Part shown: piece after piece, positions 34,596-43,026 of the stretch | Layout: every line of letters starts with the position of its first letter | Numbering within the stretch: position 1 is the first letter of the stretch | Assembly: GCF_003340345.1 (NCBI RefSeq) | Contig: NZ_PPTQ01000017.1 | Location: forward strand, 1-64,000 | DNA from: Paraeggerthella hongkongensis | Lineage (GTDB): Bacteria > Actinomycetota > Coriobacteriia > Coriobacteriales > Eggerthellaceae | Reading direction: 5' to 3' | DNA length: 64,000 nt | The notes under the pieces: model-generated | Database searches by the model: none | Seen by the model: the letters and a program-made list of their open reading frames with translations, nothing else | Told to the model about the DNA's origin: nothing | Program-made: the position numbers and the translations under genes

Positions 34596-36581
34596 ATGCC
34601 TATCGACTTCAATGAAAACAGGGCTGAATACTTTCCTGCATCCGATCTTGCAGCGCCGTACTACTTCGAACGGGCTGGCGAGGTTTTGGGAAAGTGGACC
34701 ATGCAGGACATCGTAACCGTGAATGACGCCATCGAGGTGCATCAGTGCAGGATGATTGCAGAGGCCTATGGCAATTATCTCGAATGCGCGGATCCCGCAG
34801 CGCTAACCGAGTCTGCTGGAAGGCTTTTCGGCGCTGCGTGCGGAGTGGTTTCGGGCCTTATCGAGAGCAAGGGCCTTACGGCAGTCTTCGATGCCGTCGA
34901 GTTGCGGTACGCGGAACATTTCTGGGAGTTTCTCGCCGCGGCGAGCTTATGGGGCAATGTGTCGAGCAAGAACTTTGAGGCTCTGCTCAATGCTTTCCCA
35001 AATCAGATTTCATGTCTTCTGGGGTATCGGCAGGTGGTGAGCCGGTACGATGCATCGCTGACAGAGGCCATGCGAGCCAACGCCCGCATTTCAGCAGAGG
35101 CCATCATCAGCGCTTTCGCCGCGAAAGGCAATGAGGATAAGGATCTCTGCCTGCCGCGGTCCCTCTCAAACGCCGGAATTGACCAAATCATGCTGTCCTA
35201 TCTCGGCGGCACACCCCCGAAGGTAAACCTTAACCATGTTCGCGTTCTTGCCAGATGGCCCTCAAGAGCAAACGATAAATACAGCCCATCTCCCGAGGTG
35301 AGAGTCACGGCGAAGAGGCGTGCCATATTCCTAGAGAAGGAGATGTTTCCCGACCCAAATGCCGGCGTGCGCGTTGGCTCGGGTGTGCAGTTCTCGCCAG
35401 AGCAGAAGGCATGCAAGAAGGTGACGTATGAGAACGGCATTCTCAATCGCACGTTTAGCCTGGAGTGGCTTCAAGAATACACAGACCATGCAACCGTGCT
35501 CAACAACTTCCTCTACGTCTTCGACCTTATAGGAAGAGACGGCATACTGAATTGCTCTTCCCATGAGCGGACCGCATCCACGCTGTTGAAGGTCATGGGT
35601 CTGCATCCCCATGACGAGTACCAGATGACGCTTGAGGCGAGAGTAGAGAATATGGCTGTGCCAGGAGAGATTCTCTTGTACGAAAAGCTCTTGTTCGAGA
35701 ACGAAACGAGGCTCGAAGACGCAATCGAATGGTTCTTCAACGACTATATCAAGGACGAGTTCGAAGTCGAAGGCTTCAGCATCAGTCTCCCGACCGAGGG
35801 CACATCTTGGCTGGACAAGTGCAAGGCGATCGGTCCCGAGATCGAACGCGCGCTCAAGGCGTTCAAGTTATATGCTGAGAATGAGTTTATTGATACTGAC
35901 TATTTCCCGTACGTAACCATAAAAGACTTCAGGGAGGTTCCCTCGCTGCTCGACAGGAAGTACCTTGTTGAGGGTGAGAAATTCGAACTTCCTGCCAACT
36001 TGCTTCTCAGCGACCAGTCGCCGCTCGCGCACTCACCCACGCATCCAGAAGACGGCGAAGGGTTCTATGGGCTGGTAAATCGCTTTCGTCTCACGGAAAA
36101 CGATTTCTACGAGGTCTATCGTCCCCGACTAAAGTATTTAATCGACAACGGATTCGTGGAAACCGAAGACGACGGTGTGCTGCACCTGACCCTACGGGCC
36201 CACCTTGTTGCGCTGGTATGGAAACGGGGGGCGGCAAGGCGTAGCGATTTCGTCGGCCATTCTGACCAGATTGAGAAAATGGTGTCAGAAAAGACAATAG
36301 CATACTCGAGATCCCTGTTCTCGCCGGATGAGGCGGACTACCTGAGCTATCTGCTCAACAACGCGAAGTCCAGCAACGCCCTGGCCTTGAGGAATAAATA
36401 CGACCATGGATCTGGCTCGGTATCCGACCTCACGGAGAAGGGGATGGAGTCCGACTACTGTCTCATGCTGGCGGCGCTGATCGGCATTGCGCTGAAAATC
36501 AATGAGGATCTCTCGTGCGCGACCGGCAAGGGCGGCCTTGATCCTTGTGATTTGGTCGACTGGCCGTTGATGGAAGAATGA
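34596..36581 (+). CDS. Large protein with C-terminal HEPN-type motif
   Basis: A 661-residue protein with GGGAGC ahead of its ATG. The C-terminal 90 residues contain FSPDEADYLSYLLNNAKSSN then ALALRNKYDHGSGSVSD, whose RNKYDH (about 599-604) fits the R-x4-H active site of HEPN ribonucleases, followed by a helix (CLMLAALIGIALKI), as in DUF4209-like abortive infection proteins. The first 570 residues are helical with no domain I recognise. No signal peptide or membrane helix is seen. Divergent to the kinase, it is the likely effector of that pair (RNA cleavage leading to dormancy). The family call is tentative. Confidence 0.75.
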   Translation: MPIDFNENRAEYFPASDLAAPYYFERAGEVLGKWTMQDIVTVNDAIEVHQCRMIAEAYGNYLECADPAALTESAGRLFGAACGVVSGLIESKGLTAVFDAVELRYAEHFWEFLAAASLWGNVSSKNFEALLNAFPNQISCLLGYRQVVSRYDASLTEAMRANARISAEAIISAFAAKGNEDKDLCLPRSLSNAGIDQIMLSYLGGTPPKVNLNHVRVLARWPSRANDKYSPSPEVRVTAKRRAIFLEKEMFPDPNAGVRVGSGVQFSPEQKACKKVTYENGILNRTFSLEWLQEYTDHATVLNNFLYVFDLIGRDGILNCSSHERTASTLLKVMGLHPHDEYQMTLEARVENMAVPGEILLYEKLLFENETRLEDAIEWFFNDYIKDEFEVEGFSISLPTEGTSWLDKCKAIGPEIERALKAFKLYAENEFIDTDYFPYVTIKDFREVPSLLDRKYLVEGEKFELPANLLLSDQSPLAHSPTHPEDGEGFYGLVNRFRLTENDFYEVYRPRLKYLIDNGFVETEDDGVLHLTLRAHLVALVWKRGAARRSDFVGHSDQIEKMVSEKTIAYSRSLFSPDEADYLSYLLNNAKSSNALALRNKYDHGSGSVSDLTEKGMESDYCLMLAALIGIALKINEDLSCATGKGGLDPCDLVDWPLMEE

Positions 36582-37039
36582 AGGCCGTAGGAGGAAAGAA
36601 ACCCGTGCCGAAGACTAAGCATAGGCCAGAGGCACATCAGTCGGCGGTGGTTGCACATCACGCAGTCACTTGAAGGAAGCATTTTTGCAAGGCCAAAGAT
36701 TGATGTGTCTGAGTTGCGAAAACCATGAACTCAGCGTACAAGCTGACTATCTGGTCGCTGTCACAGGTGCCTTCCTTGCGCTATGGCCTGGATGTCTGTT
36801 CACGGAGTCCCCTCACCATATCGCCACAACTTCGGAGCTCGACGCTCATTTGCGCTTGCCTTATCTCAACTTTTTTGGAGAAATCAATAATAGTTCCGAG
36901 GTTATGTTTCAAAAAGTATATCCAGCTGGACTTCATATTCTCAGACCAAGCTCAGATAAAACTAGAGCGAGGCCCGCCTTTACAAAACCCGAAGGTTCTC
37001 CATGCGGCTCTTTCTGCCCGACGGTAAGCAGGATATCAA
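36582..37039. other. Interval without a supported gene
   Basis: A 22-31 codon frame directly after the HEPN gene (MKAVGGKKPVPKTKHRPEAH..., ending 36674) has GGAGGAAAG before an internal GTG but no known relatives. The rest shows no coding signal. A block at 36957-37005 resembles 63653-63712 near the right edge. Confidence 0.35.
36984..36999 (-). terminator. Minus-strand terminator hairpin (TTCG loop)
   Basis: On the minus strand AGAACC-TTCG-GGTTTT leads into TTTTGT. It stands downstream of the abiEii relic. Nearly the same sequence, with the neighbouring CTCGCTCTAGTTTT, occurs at 63653-63706, so the two ends share an origin. Confidence 0.55.
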
Positions 37040-37953
37040 TCAACGCCTATTTGAAGGAGTGGACGTCTGTTCCCATTTGCTCGTTTTTGGATTCCAGGTC
37101 AGGCTATCTGCAAAACCGGTAAACACAGGATCGAAAAGTCTGCTCGCGAGTTCGACTGACGCGTCAATGATCCGAAGCGAATGGGGCAGACCCGTCTGAG
37201 AACACAGCTTCCCGAACTGCCGTGCATGAGGCTCTCCCCATTCATTTGGGATGCCGAACGTCTCAGGCAGGGCGATGTCACGCACGGCGCCCTCCGCAGC
37301 ACGCACTCCCGCAGCTTTCTTCCGTCTATGGAGCATGCCACTGCGTAGACCGCAATATCAACGAGGTCCTTCACACGGGAGGAAGCCCTCCCGTCGTGCC
37401 TTTCAACCAGTGAACAAAGCTTATCCGCTAACGCGTTCTCGACGGAATAGACCAGATAGTCGCATACCTGCAACCCTTTGACATCAATCCTGTTCGTAGG
37501 GGAGACGAGCTCCGTACTCTCGAGAGGAGCCTCGTCGACAACGAGGTCGATGGCGATGGGTTGCATGCTTTTCGGGCCGAGCGTGGGCTGGAAAACAACA
37601 CGCATTCCGCTCCGGTATTCGTCCTTCACCTTTATCGAGTCAGCGGATGCAAGCATGAACCGCATGTGATCGCCAAGGTCCGTAGAGGCAAGCCTCTCCA
37701 GCTCTTCGAGGGCACGCTCAAGAGAACGCTCCTTTCAGAGCAGGTCGATATCCTTCGTCGCACGCGCGTCCGCGGTTCTGGCGAGCATGCTCTGGCCGCC
37801 CTTAAGCACGAAGACGTGATGCGGGTCACTGAAAATACGGCAAAGGAGCCTGTGGAAATAGAAGCCGGTCATGGCCCGGCCCGTGTCGAGCGCCGATCGC
37901 CTGGCTGCCGCCTTTGCGGCGATCTCGAGTGCCGCCGGGGTCTTGTGTCTCAT
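37040..37953 (-). pseudogene. AbiEii-like nucleotidyltransferase toxin, broken
   Basis: The N-terminal part reads HHVFVLKGGQSMLARTADAR then ATKDIDLL, the GG...DxD active-site region of AbiEii/MenT-type nucleotidyltransferases, but TGA at 37735-37737 interrupts it. The same frame resumes KERSLERALEELERL and runs through IAIDLVVDEAPLESTELVSP and ENALADKLCSLVERHDGRAS to about 37330, where a frameshift moves the C-terminus (DIALPETFGIPNEWGEPHAR) to another frame ending at 37040. Two independent lesions make the toxin inactive. It overlaps the abiEi relic by four bases, the normal antitoxin-toxin order. Confidence 0.85.
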
Positions 37954-38596
37954 CCAACGCGCTCCTTGTCGAGGTGCCGTTCCATGAGTCCGCGGATCAC
38001 CGACAGCGATTCCTGCACACTCTTACTCTCCGGCTGGTCGGCGATTATCTTCACCAGACGGTTGTAGTCGAGATTGCCCGCAGAGCTGAAGGCGTATTCC
38101 ACCAAAGACCATTCTTTGTTGTCCAGGCGGAGGTCGACGAGCGTTCGCTCGGGCCGCGTGACGGGAAGCTCCTTGATCCAGCTCACGTCGTCCGGGTCGA
38201 CTCTTCTGATGGCGAAGCTCGCCGATTCCACACGGGAGTTGATGCGCCGCGGTGCGTAGATACGATACGGCAACAGGTAGAAGTCGCCGAGGTTCTGCAG
38301 GCTTGCCGCGGTCGATCCGTCGATCGCGATCCCGTCCCAGGTGCCGGCCTGTATGCGCTCGTGGGTGAACGCAGCTGGAGCGGTCAGCTTCCAGAGGGCC
38401 GCGAGCTCGTCCGTGAAATCGCCTTGCGAACCGGCGAGCCTATATGCGCCGTGCGCTATTCGCTCGGCTCGGTCGGGGGCCACGGCTTGGGCAGGGCGTT
38501 GCGCGTGATTCCTAGCCGTGCGGCTTGGGCCGTGGTGAAGACGCCCTCCGAGGAGGAGAGCCCGTTGAGCGCTGCTATGTGATTCGAATAAGTCAT
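37950..38596 (-). pseudogene. AbiEi-like antitoxin, frameshifted
   Basis: Starting at the ATG at 38596 the frame reads MTYSNHIAALNGLSSSEGVF then TTAQAARLGITRNALPK, the N-terminal winged helix of AbiEi antitoxins, and ends at TAG near 38460. The rest of the protein continues in another frame from RAERIAHGAYRLAGSQGDFT through PVTRPERTLVDLRLDNKEWS to the stop at 37950. A single frameshift near 38480 explains this. The antitoxin would have repressed its own operon and neutralised AbiEii. With both genes broken the system is extinct here. Confidence 0.85.
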
Positions 38597-38670
38597 GTTG
38601 CAATTGTACGCTTTCAGCAGACATACGCAACTGCATCAAAAGAAGAAGCTGTTACGATGCTCTCCAAAGG

Positions 38671-38710
38671 ATGCGACTAGTTGCTACTAGATGCTACTAG
38701 AATGCACTAG
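38671..38710 (+). repeat. Four tandem 10-bp repeats beside att site 3
   Basis: ATGCGACTAG, TTGCTACTAG, ATGCTACTAG, AATGCACTAG in direct succession, ending six bases before site 3. They look like arm-type or excisionase binding repeats. Confidence 0.75.
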
Positions 38711-38715
38711 ATGGA

Positions 38716-38737
38716 CCTACTCCCACTCGACGGCTGC
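38716..38737 (-). other. Putative attachment site 3 (guaA 3'-end-like)
   Basis: The minus strand encodes AAVEWE-stop. It aligns with sites 1 and 2 over CTACTCCCACTCGAC. The shared palindrome block follows at 38818-38867, as it does after site 1. Confidence 0.5.
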
Positions 38738-38827
38738 AAAACCAAGAGCATGAACTCAACGGATTGTCTGACCAGCTATTATATTTATTTTTGGGTGCGC
38801 AAAACCATTCTAGAACTGGAACTTACT

Positions 38828-38849
38828 TGGAACTCAGCACTAAGTTCCA
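38828..38849. repeat. Copy 2 of the shared 22-bp palindrome
   Basis: TGGAACTCAG-CA-CTAAGTTCCA, one mismatch from perfect. The surrounding 50 bp match 26903-26952. Confidence 0.7.
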
Positions 38850-38867
38850 GTCTAGCACGCGATAGCG

Positions 38868-39360
38868 AGAATGGATGCGGGTCGCTTGGGGAAGCAAATG
38901 GCCTGGACTGCGAAAGCGTGGCCATGTTGCACATGGCCGATTTCTCTTTTGAATTGGCTTCTGCAAGGGCCCCGTAATTTCCCAGAGAACAAACGATCCG
39001 GCCCGCGAAGATGAAAATCGGTAAGCTTGACCCAACCTCATACATCCAAATCGTCGAAAACCGTACGCCCTGCGTCGATCTGCTGCTGACGTTGGAAATC
39101 GCGGTTTGACGGCATGGTTTGCGTTCGTCCCGCGATTCGAGGTTTCAAACCAGGCCGCTCGGTGCCCCTCGGCTTTATGGCATCGACGCAGGCGGGCTGC
39201 ACAGCATCTGTCGTCAAGCCGGAGGAGCATCGTTTGATAGCCTGTTCCTCTCCGCATCAACGAAGGGGTCGACCCCGTATCCCATCACCTTCCACGAGCC
39301 TGGCTCCCAATCAGCAGCCGGAGCGGTTCCATCTAGTCAGGAGAGACGGATCGACGCGGT
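38868..39360. other. Gene-free interval
   Basis: No frame here has a ribosome site or a recognisable family. GCGAAAGCGTGG near 38908 resembles stretches near 27000 and 32172 in the other att regions. I see nothing else. Confidence 0.4.
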
Positions 39361-40357
39361 TCACGATCTACCCGAAGTGCGGAGCCTTATCTTTGCGTTG
39401 GCCGCTGTGGCAGCGGGCCTGACAATCTCCTCTATCTCGTATCCCTCAATCGGATGGGGAGAGTAGAGCTTTCTCGCCTCGCTGACCTGCGCACCTGGCG
39501 TTTTGTTCGTGAAGTTGGGAAAGAACGACCCCAACACCCCGTAATTCTTCGCCTTCCAGGCCTCGAGGAATCCTGCGCAGCTCCTGACGAGCTCTTCGTC
39601 TGGGCCTGCGGGATGCTCGAGATCCACATGGTGCTTCTTCCGGTTCTCGAGCCTCCTGTCATTTTTGGCGTTGCGCCTCTGCATATCCGAGAAATCCTTG
39701 AGCACTTAAACAATATTAGGAGGGTCTTCATCTTCGGTCTCTCGTTTTCTAATCTCGGCATCGACCCAGTCTCCGACGGAGAGGAGCACGCACCACGCTT
39801 TCGAGGCAACCACGTCGTTGTCGTAGTCGGTGACCATCCCGTGCATGATTCCGTGACGGTAGACTTCGCAAACCGGTTCATCTATCCTCGCGTGGATTGA
39901 TTTCGTGAAGGCCTTCTGGATGGACGGGAGTCCATCCCACACGGTCGCGACGCAGTCTCCCGCATGGAGCTTTTCGGACTCCCTCGTATGGAGGCCCTTC
40001 CTCCCTTCGGACCGGAAGGCGTCGTTTACGAATCCGTCCATCACGGTGACCGTCACGAGGACCGAGCTGCAGTAACGTCCCTGGAGGTAGTCTTGTTCGG
40101 CCTTCTTCAGGAGCGGTATGCGCGAGCGCATGTCGGGAAAGCGGTTTAGCCTGGCGATCATTCGACGCAGAACTTCTTCCTCCTTGAGATATTCGACGAG
40201 CTCTCGTTCGGCTTCTTCGGGCGTAGGCTTGCCGATAACCGCGCGCGTTCTTCCGAGCCATTCGAGTCCCGACGCGTTGCGCCTTAGTTCCTTGATGGAG
40301 GGGAGGTCGTTGGCTGATTCGTGCTTACTCGGGTTTTTCGTGGTCTTCTCTCGTCAT
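39361..40357 (-). pseudogene. HEPN-like gene with stop codon and frameshift
   Basis: The central frame reads LPSIKELRRNASGLEWLGRT, then EEAERELVEYLKEEEVLRRM, then EVYRHGIMHGMVTDYDND. RHGIMHG carries the R-x4-H of HEPN-domain proteins. TAA at 39706-39708 interrupts the frame, which resumes VLKDFSDMQRRNAKNDRRLE through VSEARKLYSPHPIEGYEIEE to 39361. At the 5' end the only good start (ATG at 40357, MTREDHEKP) requires a frameshift near 40330. Two lesions suggest decay. It lies outside the third att site, next to the transport operon. Confidence 0.65.
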
Positions 40358-40546
40358 CGATGCCTCATCTCGAGTCTGTTGTGCCGCTCCGCGGCACAAA
40401 TCAAAGTATGGCAAGTGCTTTTCTTCAAGTCAGGTAATTGAATGGACACGGCTCAACCCCTGCCCCTTGCCGTTCGCTAGGCCTCGTTTAAAATGGATCA
40501 ATACTGAACCAGAATTCAACGGTACCAGGGATTGAGGGGGTAGGGC

Positions 40547-41116
40547 ATGCAGGTTCTCAAGGAAGAGGTGCGCGAGCGCATACTCGCCGCAGCCATCCGG
40601 GTGTTCTACGAGAAGGACTTCCGCAGCGCGAAGATGCAGGACATCGCAAAGCTGGCCGACGTGTCGGCGAGCCTGCTGTACTCGTACTTCGAGAACAAGG
40701 AGAAGCTCTTCGAGGGCGTCGTGTCGTCCGTTCCCTTCGATTTCGATCGGATCGCTCGCGAGGAGGAGTCCATCCTCGAGGGGACGCCTTCGGAAAGGTT
40801 CCGGATCGCAGCCGAGGGGCCCCTGCTCGACATGCTGGCCCATCACAAGCTATTGGTCATCCTCGTCGACAAGAGTCAGGGCACCGCCTTCGAGCACGCG
40901 AAGGACGACTTCGTCGAGAGCATCGAGCGGCACATCCGCTACATGGTGAACGAGCGCGCTCCTCTGCGCTATCCCGACCTGCTCGCCCATGTGCTCGCAA
41001 GCAACTTCGTGGAGAGCCTGATGGAAGTGGCCCGCCATTACAACGGCAGAGACGAGGCCCGCGACATGCTGGCGCTCATCGCCCAGTGCTACTACGAAGG
41101 GGTGAATTCCCTGTGA
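40547..41116 (+). CDS. TetR/AcrR-family repressor of the transport operon
   Basis: A 189-residue TetR-family protein. The N-terminal helix-turn-helix is complete: VRERILAAAIRVFYEKDFRS then AKMQDIAKLADVSASLLYSY FENKEKLF in order (about residues 8-52). The remaining helices form the ligand and dimer domain with a His-rich stretch (DMLAHHKLLVILVDKSQGTA). It is followed after 150 bp by the ABC/ECF operon, with a 22-bp inverted repeat flanking the promoter, so it very likely represses that operon and releases it on binding the transported compound or a related signal. Confidence 0.88.
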   Translation: MQVLKEEVRERILAAAIRVFYEKDFRSAKMQDIAKLADVSASLLYSYFENKEKLFEGVVSSVPFDFDRIAREEESILEGTPSERFRIAAEGPLLDMLAHHKLLVILVDKSQGTAFEHAKDDFVESIERHIRYMVNERAPLRYPDLLAHVLASNFVESLMEVARHYNGRDEARDMLALIAQCYYEGVNSL

Positions 41117-41153
41117 CGGGCGCTTCACAGTGCCGTTTCGAATCCTTTTGATT

Positions 41154-41252
41154 TTCAATATTGAATTATAATTCGATAATGATATAGTTAACTTAGGTGA
41201 ACTAGTAATGACCGCGTTCACTTTCAATTTCGAATTATAATTCAATATTGAA
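41154..41252. promoter_or_regulatory. Promoter flanked by perfect 22-bp inverted repeats
   Basis: The arm at 41154-41175 (TTCAATATTGAATTATAATT plus CG) is the exact complement of 41231-41252. Each arm itself contains the palindromes TTCAATATTGAA and GAATTATAATTC. The 55 bases between hold the likely promoter (ATGATATAGTT). The right arm ends just before the ribosome site of the first transporter gene. TetR-type operators are the natural reading. Confidence 0.75.
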
Positions 41253-41265
41253 GGAGGTGTCTTTT

Positions 41266-43026
41266 GTGCAAAACAAGAAAGAGCTGGTCAAAGAAATGAC
41301 GGCGAAGAGCAGTCTCTCGAACGCCTTGTTCTTGACCAGGGCGGTTCTCGGGCTTGTTCCCACGATGCTGGTGATCTACCTCGTCCACCTGTTCATGGGC
41401 GGCGTGCTCTCGCCTCAGGCAGTTGCCTGCGCTGCGGCGGCGATGGTGGCGTGCGTGGCGGGGAAGGCGGGGTGCATGTACGCGGCGACGTGGAAGGCGC
41501 ATCGGGCGGCGTACTCGTGCCTGACGGACATCCGCCTGCGCATCGTGCGCCATCTGAAGAAGCTCCCTTTAGGTTTCTTTCAAATCAGAAGGCCGGGAGA
41601 CCTCGCGAACGTCATGCGCAACGACGTGGAACAAGTGGAGGTGTATCTTGCCCACGGGCTACCCGAATCGGCCTCGGCCACCCTGTTTCCCGCCGCCGCG
41701 TTCGCCCTCATGCTCGCAGTGGACTGGCGCCTCGCCCTGTGCATGATGGCGGGCCTGCCCCTCATGTGGCTCGTGAAGAAAGCGGCGGCCCCCGCTTGGG
41801 CGAAAGGTTTTGAGATGGTGGCCCAATACGCCTCCCGCATGCAGAACAGCCTCATGGAATACGTCGCCAACATAGCGGTCATCAAGGCATTCGGGAAAGA
41901 AGAGCGCAAGACGGAGGAGACGATCGGAGCGGCGCGCGATTACGTGAATTGGGCGACGAGTTCGATGAACGACGTCTCGGTCCCCATGGCGCTTATCGCC
42001 CTGTTCATGGAGTCCGGGACGGTACTCGTGCTGATCGTGGGAACATGGCTCCTCTCCACGGGCGGCATATCAATCGAACGCCTCATCTTGGCCATGGTGC
42101 TTTCTGCGGCTTTCACTTCCTCAGTAGCCAAGACGGCGACCCTGCAGCACTACCGCTTCATGTTCGACCGGGCGATGACGGGAATCGAGTCAGTGCTGGG
42201 CGTCGAGGCCGCAGACCCCATCGAGAGCTCCGAGGAGCCTCGGATGGGGGACATCGAGCTAGACGGGGTTTCGTTCTCCTACCCGCAGAGCGAGGAGGAC
42301 GGCAACGAGAGAAAGCAGGCCCTCGATTCAATAGACCTCGTGTTCCGCCAGGGGAGCACGAACGCGCTCGTGGGCTCTTCGGGATGCGGGAAGAGCACGC
42401 TCGCTAGTTTGATCATGGGATTTTGGCAGCCCGACAGCGGTTGTATCACGGTAGGCGGGCGGAACCTGTCCCGCTTTTCCGAAAAGCAGGTGTGCAGCTT
42501 GTTTTCCATGGTTCAGCAGGACGTCTTTCTCTTCAATCAGACCATCGAGGAGAACATCCTCATCGGCCGGCCGGACGCGAGGCATGAAGAGGTCGTCGAG
42601 GCGGCCCGAAGGGCGCGCATCCACGACTTCGTATCCGCGCTCCCGCACGGCTACGCGACGGTCGCCGGGGAAGGTGGCGTTCAGCTCTCGGGCGGCGAGC
42701 GCCAGCGCATATCGATTGCCCGGGCAATGCTGAAAGACGCCCCCTTCATCATCCTCGACGAGGCGACGGCTGCGGTCGACGCCGAGAACGAGGCCCTCAT
42801 CCAGGAGGCGATAGACGACCTGTCCCGCGACAAGACGGTCGTGACCATAGCCCATCATCTGAACGCCGTCCGCAGAGCCGACCAGATCGTGGTGATGGAG
42901 GAGGGCCGCGTGGCCGGTTTTGGGACGCACGAGGAGCTCATGGGCGCGTGCGCCCTCTACCGGGAGATGGTCGCCAAACAAGAACAGGTGGACAACTGGG
43001 ACATCAGGGAGGCGTCGTCATGGTAA
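41266..43026 (+). CDS. ABC transporter half-unit 1 (membrane + ATPase)
   Basis: A 586-residue fused exporter-type half-transporter starting at the GTG at 41266 (AAGGAGG eight bases upstream). Six membrane helices lie in residues 1-310 and the ATPase in 335-575, with Walker A ALVGSSGCGKSTLASLIMGF, Q-loop SMVQQDVFLFNQ, signature LSGGERQRISIARAML and Walker B FIILDEATAAVD. It overlaps the second half-transporter by seven bases, so the two probably form a heterodimer. Gene pairs like this beside ECF components resemble IrtAB/YbtPQ-type siderophore importers, which share the exporter fold. Confidence 0.92.
   Translation: MQNKKELVKEMTAKSSLSNALFLTRAVLGLVPTMLVIYLVHLFMGGVLSPQAVACAAAAMVACVAGKAGCMYAATWKAHRAAYSCLTDIRLRIVRHLKKLPLGFFQIRRPGDLANVMRNDVEQVEVYLAHGLPESASATLFPAAAFALMLAVDWRLALCMMAGLPLMWLVKKAAAPAWAKGFEMVAQYASRMQNSLMEYVANIAVIKAFGKEERKTEETIGAARDYVNWATSSMNDVSVPMALIALFMESGTVLVLIVGTWLLSTGGISIERLILAMVLSAAFTSSVAKTATLQHYRFMFDRAMTGIESVLGVEAADPIESSEEPRMGDIELDGVSFSYPQSEEDGNERKQALDSIDLVFRQGSTNALVGSSGCGKSTLASLIMGFWQPDSGCITVGGRNLSRFSEKQVCSLFSMVQQDVFLFNQTIEENILIGRPDARHEEVVEAARRARIHDFVSALPHGYATVAGEGGVQLSGGERQRISIARAMLKDAPFIILDEATAAVDAENEALIQEAIDDLSRDKTVVTIAHHLNAVRRADQIVVMEEGRVAGFGTHEELMGACALYREMVAKQEQVDNWDIREASSW

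Larger units (their letters stand above)
26800..38737. mobile_element. Composite defence island between guaA-like att sites
   Basis: Three att-like sites (26.8, 32.0 and 38.7 kb) in the same orientation bracket two modules: GNAT and YraN relics, DUF2188 and AAA/S8 protease; then kinase/HEPN and abiE relics. No integrase lies inside, so mobility would depend on one in trans, perhaps the integrase at 21135. Boundaries are inferred. Confidence 0.45.

Noticed and set aside
38671-38710. Tandem ACTAG repeats as plasmid iterons
   Set aside because: No replication initiator is nearby; adjacency to an att-like site suggests integrase or excisionase binding.
39119-39466. 115-codon plus-strand frame
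   Set aside because: Overlaps the HEPN-like relic on the opposite strand, which shows recognisable protein sequence.
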